Source: Gossypium raimondii (taxonomy: Eukaryota > Streptophyta > Magnoliopsida > Malvales > Malvaceae). Taken from it: a stretch of DNA of 64,000 nucleotides. A model generated the notes under the pieces. The model was given only the letters and a program-made list of their open reading frames with translations. It did no database searches and was not told the origin of the DNA. Numbering within the stretch: the first letter of the stretch is position 1; each line of letters begins with the position of its first letter. The stretch lies in NCBI RefSeq assembly GCF_025698545.1, contig NC_068565.1:2232001-2296000 (forward strand), written 5' to 3'. This document shows, piece by piece, positions 57,601 through 64,000 of the stretch. The translations under genes and the position numbers were made by a program.

Positions 57601-59074
57601 GAGAAACATCTTCCATCAATCTTGGGCGATAACCCAACTTCGTTGGATGTGCTAAAAGCAGCCAAGCACTTCAAGTTGCACCAGGTACTTCTCTTAGGCT
57701 GAAGTTGAATGGAATTGTTTTTCAAATCAGTATCATAATTAGCTATGATATAAATTATATATATACACTTGGCACTTATATTTCATTTATATATTTTTCT
57801 TCTGTTACATCTGTATGTTTAAATACTAGCAAGATCTTTGAACTGCTTTGGGAAATGCACAAAGAAAATTGCCTCTTTAATTCTTGTTTCCATTTATCGC
57901 ACTTATATTTCATTTATCGCTTGATTCTAATTTCCAGAGAGCCGCTCATGTGTTCTCTGAAGCCAACCGTGTTCATGCTTTCAAGGAAACCGTGGAGTCG
58001 AAGTTAAGGTGATCTTTTATGGCTATAGTTCTTTATATGTCCCTATCCTGATTTTTGACTGTGCAATGGAGCTATATTCCTCTGCCTGGATATTGAACCT
58101 TGCCTATTAATGTTCGATTCTTTTTTATATTCTTAATGAAAAGTAAACCCATTTTGTAGTGAGGAGGAAAAACTGAAGAAGCTCGGCGATCTTATGAATG
58201 ATAGCCACCACAGCTGTGGTGTTCTCTATGAATGCAGGTACAACTATCACACATATGCTTACAATCTGTCAAACTACTCTTTTTTTTTTTTACAGTACAT
58301 TGGAGTTCTTTTTTTTTTCGATAAAAGGGTAGAAATAGCATCCTTTAGTACAAACTCATGTAAGAAACTAGGATATAATCAAAACCAAAATAAAAAATAT
58401 AATACAATCCCCGTGCCCGTTGTAGCTAAATGGTGCACACCTAGATTACCAAGTCTACCAGCACGTACAAAAGAAATAGACTGAAAATCCCAAAATGAGT
58501 CGACGAGCTTCAACGAGGTGTTGGCCGAAGCATAGACATGTCATGATCCGCACTCTCGAGCATGTTCACTACCATGAATGAATCTCCTTAGCTAGTTTGA
58601 ATGCCAAAGTGAAGGTCCTCACCTCAACTAAGTCTGGCACCCGTAATTGCACTTTGTTTCAATTGACATGTCCGCATATTGTCGTAGTCACCAGTAACCA
58701 TTGCTTATTATCTTTTCTTGTTTCATTTAAATCAGCTGCCCGGAGTTGGAGGAACTAGTAAAAGTATGCCGAAACAATGGTGCTCTAGGAGCAAGGCTGA
58801 CCGGAGCCGGATGGGGTGGTTGCACAGTGGCGTTAGTAAAAGAGAGTATCGTACCCCAGTTCATTGCCAAATTGACGGTATAACGTTTATCACCCCTAAT
58901 TTTTTCGCTCATTTTTACGGATACAGGAAACAAAGCATATTAACATTTTTTATTGTATACCAGGAACAATTCTACAAATCTAGGATTGACAAAGGTATGA
59001 TCAACAAAAATGACCTTGGTCTCTATGTTTTTGCCTCAAAACCATCAAGTGGTGCAGCTATTATTAAATTCTAG
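54649..59074 (+). CDS. GALK: Galactokinase (GHMP kinase family)
   Basis: It phosphorylates alpha-D-galactose to galactose-1-phosphate with ATP in the cytosol (Leloir-type salvage of cell-wall galactose). Thirteen exons (54649-54811, 55548-55732, 55957-56003, 56477-56571, 56684-56766, 56834-56902, 57001-57186, 57280-57414, 57550-57684, 57938-58008, 58160-58237, 58736-58877, 58964-59074) join in frame to 499 aa, the normal plant length. Visible motifs: galactokinase signature [19 protein letters not shown] (55-73), GHMP ATP-binding [10 protein letters not shown] (164-173), catalytic TQSGGMDQ (Asp213) and C-terminal LTGAGWGG (437-444). The end SSGAAIIKF matches plant orthologues. All key residues are present. 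Intron 1 holds a minisatellite, intron 3 a MITE and intron 11 a probable LINE fragment. Confidence 0.96.
54860..55490 (+). repeat. Minisatellite of about 7 units in galactokinase intron 1
   Basis: A unit of about 55-105 bp with the core 'gttgcgtggttaagaaaatg' then 'aattcgcactagaattttctg' and often 'gctgagaaacactgagaaaa' recurs at about 54867, 54962, 55067, 55169, 55267, 55323 and 55427. Units differ by substitutions and by loss of the second half. They fill most of the intron. Confidence 0.85.
56112..56392. mobile_element. Foldback MITE in galactokinase intron 3
   Basis: The ends GGGAGGTCCCTGTATTATAG and 'ctataatatagggacctctc' are near-perfect complements. Inside, 'aaatggatctatttagtccc' pairs with 'ggactaaattgatccattt'. 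About 281 bp, no coding capacity. Confidence 0.8.
58300..58720 (-). mobile_element. Probable 5'-truncated LINE 3' end in galactokinase intron 11
   Basis: The stretch is GC-richer than the flanking intron. On the minus strand it ends in 'ttttatcgaaaaaaaaaa', a poly-A tail. Minus-strand frames give fragments such as [20 protein letters not shown] and HLATTGTG, like the end of a LINE RNase H domain, but with breaks. Exons on both sides splice normally. Another retrosequence type is possible. Confidence 0.4.
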
Positions 59075-60300
59075 TATGTTTTTAACTTAATGTGTACTCT
59101 TCCACTAAATATTTTTTAGCTTTGTATGTGAAGATACCATATAAAAGATCATAGAATAAAACTCATTTTGAGATAGATTAACATTATTAAATTTCAATAA
59201 GATTTGATTATTTTTTATATAAGATATCTGTGATTTTCGCAAAATTAGAATATACAAATCTTCCTTAAAATTCGAATATGTTTATTATTCATATTGAATT
59301 TGGGCATTACTGTTCGAATCCAAATTAATTAAATTAGCCTTTGGATATTTGAAACATGTTAAATATTTATATATAGTAGGTATAAAATATTTTTAAAAAA
59401 ATTAAAATGTAAAGTATATAATTGGATATTCAGCCGATTGAGTTTGAGTTCAATTGGTATCGACATTATTGCCAGTGTAAGAGGAAGTTAGTTCGAATGT
59501 TGGGGAGGAATTATGGGTAGTTTTAGGTTTTACATCAAAAAATAAAGATTAGTAAGCATGACATTATATTCATATGAAACGAAGTAAATAAAAACTCACT
59601 ATTCACAAAAATAAAGCGAATTCAGATATCTTTTATTCAAACTTCTGTCTTTTATTCTTAAAACGAAAATAACTTTGAATCCAAATATTATCTCATATAT
59701 TATTTATGAATGAATCCATAATCTAAATATGCAAAATGTGAAAAAGATATTTGTAGACATCCTACCCCTCCCTAATTAAAGCTTGATATGGGTCCATTCA
59801 AATCTTACAAATATGTATAAATGAATGAATGCAACAATGCACCCACCCCAATTGGGGAAACAAAAAGGAGGATCCCACATGGTAGGGCACGTATGTAAAG
59901 CAAAACATGTATATTTTCATATTTAAATGTGATCATTTATTTGAAATCTTTGTGTACCCTTTGCTTTTATTAAACAAAATGGTGTCAGCATATAATTATG
60001 TACCCATATTTATCCAGCTAGACTGCTGTGGAGCTGAATTTTGAACCCTATTAAGGCATGAATATGAGTTACATTTTTAGTAAGACTCTAAATTCGAATT
60101 TTGTGGTGAGAAAATAAATAAAAATAATAATTTAGTGTTCAACTTGATTTGATTTTATATATTATCAAAATTTAATATGATTATAAGATATAAGAAAATT
60201 TAAACAGAAAAAAAAAATGGAGATAGAGATAGAGATGGATCTAATTAAGTTATTTTTTTAGGTATGGGAATAAGTATTAAAAATGCTACAATTACGGGAA
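59075..60300. other. Galactokinase 3' region and intergenic DNA with SINE copy k
   Basis: The galactokinase 3' UTR lies in the first few hundred bases ('aataaaa' at 59154-59160 is a candidate polyadenylation signal). A SINE sits at 59428-59545. The rest is AT-rich, with a somewhat GC-richer stretch at 59760-59900 and no gene. Confidence 0.5.
59428..59545 (+). mobile_element. tRNA-derived SINE copy k (internal deletion)
   Basis: It shows 'cgattgagtttgagttcaattggtatcgac', split here for quoting as A-box side 'gttcaattggtatcg' and a B-box remnant 'gttcgaatg'. The middle is deleted and it continues 'ggggaggaattatgggtagt' to an A-run. Confidence 0.6.
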
Positions 60301-60307
60301 AATTTTG

Positions 60308-60410
60308 AGTTTTAGCTTGATTGGCATGGATATTGATCTTAATACAGGATGAAGTGAGTTCAAATGCGCTGAAGCGCATTATTTTCCTATTTACGGGTAT
60401 ATGATCAAAA
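60308..60410 (+). mobile_element. tRNA-derived SINE copy l
   Basis: It has the best A box of the set, TAGCTTGATTGG, then 'gagttcaaatgcg' at the B-box position and 'gctgaagcgcattat'. The 3' half is lost. Confidence 0.6.
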
Positions 60411-60603
60411 CCTATCATAAAGATTATTTTAAAAAAAATGCTACAACTACAAAAATTGGGGTTTGGTTGATCTATTTGTTTGATAAAATGAAAATTAAGT
60501 GTTGAAATTTTTGTATTAAATTTTGTAAGTATAATAAATTATTGTTTGATAAATTAGTAAAATTAAGTAATTAATATAATTACATTGTTTGATAAAATGA
60601 ATA

Positions 60604-60949
60604 GGTTAAAATATGCCATAAGTCCATGTATTCTTCAGAATTTAGAATTTAGTCATTATACTTTTATTTTTAGAAATTTAGTTGCCTTATTTTTAGACTC
60701 CAAAATTTAAGTTTAACTGTTAATACTGTTAAAATTATTTGGTTAAATTCAAGTTCATTATAACGTCATTTTCTTAGTGACATTGCTAGCAAGTGAGTAT
60801 TTTCTTCTTCTTTTTTAAATTAACAAGTGTTACTAATTGGACTTGAATTTTGAAATTGAAAAAGTAGAAAGACTAAATTCTGAAAATAAAAGTATAGAAG
60901 CTAATTTAGATTTTATGAAGAGTGCAAGGACCTATGTCATATTTTAACC
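60604..60949. mobile_element. Foldback MITE (about 346 bp)
   Basis: The ends GGTTAAAATATG and CATATTTTAACC are exact complements. The arms pair over about 80 bases each ('gtccatgtattcttcagaat' versus 'gaagagtgcaaggac'). No coding capacity. Confidence 0.8.
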
Positions 60950-61324
60950 AAATAATTTTATTTTTAATATTTATTCCTTAGTTTTAATGTTTTACATAAT
61001 TTTGAGTAAAAGTTAATGTGATAATTTGTATATCTCATTTATGTCTAACCTAACATATTTTAAATAAAATAAAATCATAGCATTTATTATAACTAATTTA
61101 AAAGTTAGATATGATTATTAGATATGATTATATAATAAAACATGGACCATCTATTTACTTTTTTCTTAGTATTAAATCATAAAATTATTGTTGAAAACCT
61201 CATGATGGGTTCAAAAGTTTTTAAACAATGATTGATAGATTTTACTTCTAATTGCTTTTCATATTTTTACTAGAAAAAGGGTTATTTTTTTTTAATAATC
61301 TCATTATAAGTTATGATCATATTT

Positions 61325-61460
61325 GTTTTTTTTAAAACAATGCTTAGAACTACCCATAGTCCCTTCCCAACCCATAAATAAGAGGATAATTCACTTTAAC
61401 GCACTCAAACCCATACCCTCTTGCATTAGCAACAATGCTTATGCCGATTGAGCTAGACTC
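61325..61460 (-). mobile_element. tRNA-derived SINE copy m
   Basis: Minus-strand copy with clear family sequence on the plus strand: 'acaatgcttagaactaccca', 'cccaacccataaataagagg', 'cgcactcaaaccc' and 'gattgagctagactc'. Confidence 0.7.
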
Positions 61461-61479
61461 AATCAACTAATTACTACTT

Positions 61480-63071
61480 ATTCATACGTGAAAATTATAT
61501 CAATTTAATTGAATAGGGATATATAAAATAAATAAGAAAAAAACACAATGATGTATTAATTTTTTTTATGAAATTGAATAAAATAAGTAGTAGTATGATT
61601 AAGTTGGTAAGTAATATTGGTATGAAATTGAGTTGAAATCTACCATGTAAATGATAAATTGATGATGAATCGTGAATAATGTAATGTGAATTGAACATTA
61701 AAACCCTAGTAACTTGTCGGGTTGAGTTAGATATAATTGGCATGTCAAATATGCGCTTATGCGTCAGTATGCACTTCATGTGCCAGATATGCATTTACAA
61801 TGTCAGAATGCACTTCGGTGCCAATTTAGTGTGTTGGTTGGACTATTCAAGTATCCGTCTGAGTCCGAGTTAAAGTTAATAGGGATTATGAACAGTAAGC
61901 ATGACGAATGATACTGAAACAATTTTATTGGATGCTATAGAATGAAATATGTTTGTATGTGATTTGTTGTAAGAATGCATGTAATCTATTGTGCCACTCA
62001 GATGAAAACAAGCACTGATAGGGCCAAAATGAATATGCATGAGTGATAGACTCCAAGAAAGGATAGATTGGTAAGTAAAATGGTATAATTGTGAAAGTTG
62101 AATGAATTTATGTCAATGTTGTAAATGTCTAAATGTTGAATTATTAGTTGAGAATAGGCACTAAATGGCTATTTGAAAAGTAATTAATAGGATGAATGGT
62201 TTAGTTGGTTGATTGGCCATTTGGTATGTACATGTTCTAATGTGAAGATAAATATGCAATGTTTGGTATTAATGATCATATATGGATAAATTACATGTTG
62301 TATGCATAATGGTATATTGAAAATGTTATGCTTTACTACTTTGAATTATGAAAGTACCACTGAGTCTATTGTTCAACGTATGGTTTATTTTCTCCGTACG
62401 CAGGTTTAGATATCTCTCGAAACCTTGGAACTTGAAGCCAACAAGCAAACTATCTTTTCCGACCCTACAAAATTTGTTTAAAGTAACTTATTTTGGTCAT
62501 TTTGGGCATCTACCTAGGAGACTCATGTTAAAAGTCTTAAATATTAAGTTACATATATGGTATAATTCTTGCTAATGTTTTGTTTTTGTGTTGATAAGGG
62601 TTTTAGTTTACGTGGAAGATGTGAAATGCTTTTATGAAATTTTAGGTTCCTTTTTAACTTGTACTAGGTAGATTTTTGTGAAACCAGTAAGTCACGTTGT
62701 AAAGTGGAACCTCTAACTTCGAGACGAGAAACAAAGTAAAATTTTAGGTGACGACGCCGTTGCTCAAGGTCATGACGAGCACCAAACAAAGAGTTGTTTC
62801 GCAAAGAGAAACCCTCGACGTCGCAACGTGAACCTAATGTTTTAAATTTTTACAATTAGGTCCTTTTTTTTACTTCGGGTTAGTAAAAGAGCTTTCATAA
62901 GCTTGTATAAGACCTGAAAATGTTTGTGCATCGTTTTATACACTCACTTTAGTTAAATATGAATGTTTATATGATTTGTAAATAAATGTATGTGATCGTA
63001 GTTGCTTCGGCAACGAATGTGGTACATTATAACTCGGACCCGGCGATCAAGTCAGGTAATGGGGTGTTACA
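61480..63071 (+). mobile_element. 5'-truncated solo LTR, gypsy-like family
   Basis: The right end 'ggtaatggggtgttaca' matches the 3' ends of the LTRs at 22182 (inverse), 29064 and 33345. Inside is a short tandem array around 'atatgcactt...gtgcca' (61740-61835), typical of these LTRs. I found no convincing TGTAA start; the left edge abuts SINE copy m. It is a fossil without internal genes. Confidence 0.6.
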
Positions 63072-63597
63072 TTTTAGTTGATGGGAAAATGAGCATGTTT
63101 GATAAGAAAAAGCAAATACAAATTAAAAAAAAAATTGTAAAAAGTAAATATAAAAACATTTTAAAGTTTTTTTAAATATATTGTATAATTTCTAGAATAG
63201 GAACTAAATTATATATTTTGTAAACATTGATTTTTTTGATTTTTTGATTTAGTTTATATAATGTGTAAAAATCGGACTAAATTTGTTATTAGGCTAATAA
63301 AAACCCCATGTTAGGCTTCTATTACTAAGTTAATGGTAAGAGTGACTAAAATATATAATTTCAAAAGTGAGTGACAAAATTAAAAAAAATCAAAATTAAG
63401 TGACCAAGATAGAACAAACTGAATAAGGTGACTATTCTTGTAATTTAACCAAAATTAAATTTTGAATAAAAAGTCATTTATTTCAAGTAACAACTAAAAA
63501 GTGTCATAATCTTATATATTATATTAAAAACATCACAAGAATGTGCATGTTAGGAAACATCAAAGCATTGATGGTGGTAACGTAAGAGAAAGGGATA
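63072..63597. other. Intergenic with a partial 'gtgactaaaa' MITE
   Basis: 63330-63460 carries phrases of the 54169 MITE family ('gagtgactaaaatatat', 'gtgactattcttgtaattt'), probably one decayed arm. No gene is seen. Confidence 0.45.
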
Positions 63598-63955
63598 AAA
63601 GTAATTTTTAGTCTCTTAATTTGATCCTTAAACTTTTTTGTTCGCATTAGTTTTACAAATTGTTAAATTTTTTTCAATTTAATCCCTAAACTTGATTCTT
63701 AAACTCCCTTTTGAGTGTCATGTCATCACTTAAAAATTTTAAAATATTGTATAAAATCTGAAAGATACAAGAAAAAGTTATTAAAAATTATATATATTTT
63801 CATTTTATAAAGTTTTTAAGGGAATGTTATGGTATAATTTTAAAGCATCATGTCATCACGCTTCAATGGAATCTAAATTTTGTAGACTAAATTGAAAAAT
63901 CTACCAATTTATAGGATTAATGTGGACCGAAAAATAGGGACCAAAATGAAAAACA
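63598..63955. mobile_element. Foldback MITE at the window's right end
   Basis: The left arm ('tttttagtctcttaatttga', 'catgtcatcac') and right arm ('catgtcatcacgcttcaatg', 'ggaccaaaatgaaaaac') are imperfect inverted complements around an AT-rich centre. Confidence 0.55.
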
Positions 63956-64000
63956 ATCGTCAAATTCTGGGGATAAATGTTGATTTATCCTAACAAAAAT

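Noticed and set aside
58194-59074. A retained-intron reading of galactokinase exons 11-13 as separate small genes
   Set aside because: Clean GT..AG borders restore a single frame with LTGAGWGG and the family C-terminus.

Overview
The window is nuclear DNA of a eudicot. Genes are split by many short introns, intergenic DNA is very AT-rich, and DNA-transposon hairpins, SINEs and long solo LTRs fill the gaps. A hairpin matching what I remember of the cotton miRNA family miR2947, together with the repeat families, suggests Gossypium (Malvaceae). That assignment is inference.

Layout. 1-4350 (+): ATP-citrate lyase subunit B, 15 coding exons, 608 aa. 5899-7402 (-): a HYPK-like ribosome/NatA partner, 110 aa, with a telo-box and TGGGCY promoter. 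7665-9322: two hAT-type hairpin elements. 9591-11248 (-): a secreted pectinesterase-like protein with an altered active site. 12271-14704 (+): a peroxisomal enoyl-CoA hydratase/isomerase ending in SKL. 15445-17445: a 1-kb tandem duplication carrying two identical tRNA-Asp(GUC) genes. 17720-18935 (-): a non-coding cluster. A telo-box/TATA/site-II promoter is followed by a C/D snoRNA predicted to guide 18S C38, a second snoRNA-like unit, a miR2947-type hairpin, and a diverged copy of the second snoRNA. 19698-22182: a solo LTR inside a SINE.

22545-43290 is a segmental triplication around a small atypical bHLH gene of the AIF/bHLH147-150 group. Copy 1 (29756) is frameshifted and copy 3 (40933) has two nonsense codons. 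Copy 2 (34163) is open, but its segment begins in the 5' leader, so it has lost the upstream DNA the others keep. Two long LTRs inserted only into copy 1, and the sister copy shows the empty or near-empty site. 43663-47231 is a further LTR-type segment containing a hairpin DNA element. 48486-51019 (+) is prefoldin subunit 3 (196 aa). 54649-59074 (+) is galactokinase (499 aa, 13 exons). The right end holds SINEs, a hairpin element and a truncated LTR.

The protein genes are unrelated housekeeping or metabolic genes and form no operon. Two loci (HYPK and the snoRNA cluster) share the telo-box plus site-II promoter logic of the plant ribosome-biogenesis regulon. All exon joins below were checked by hand for GT..AG borders and reading frame. 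No database search was run.
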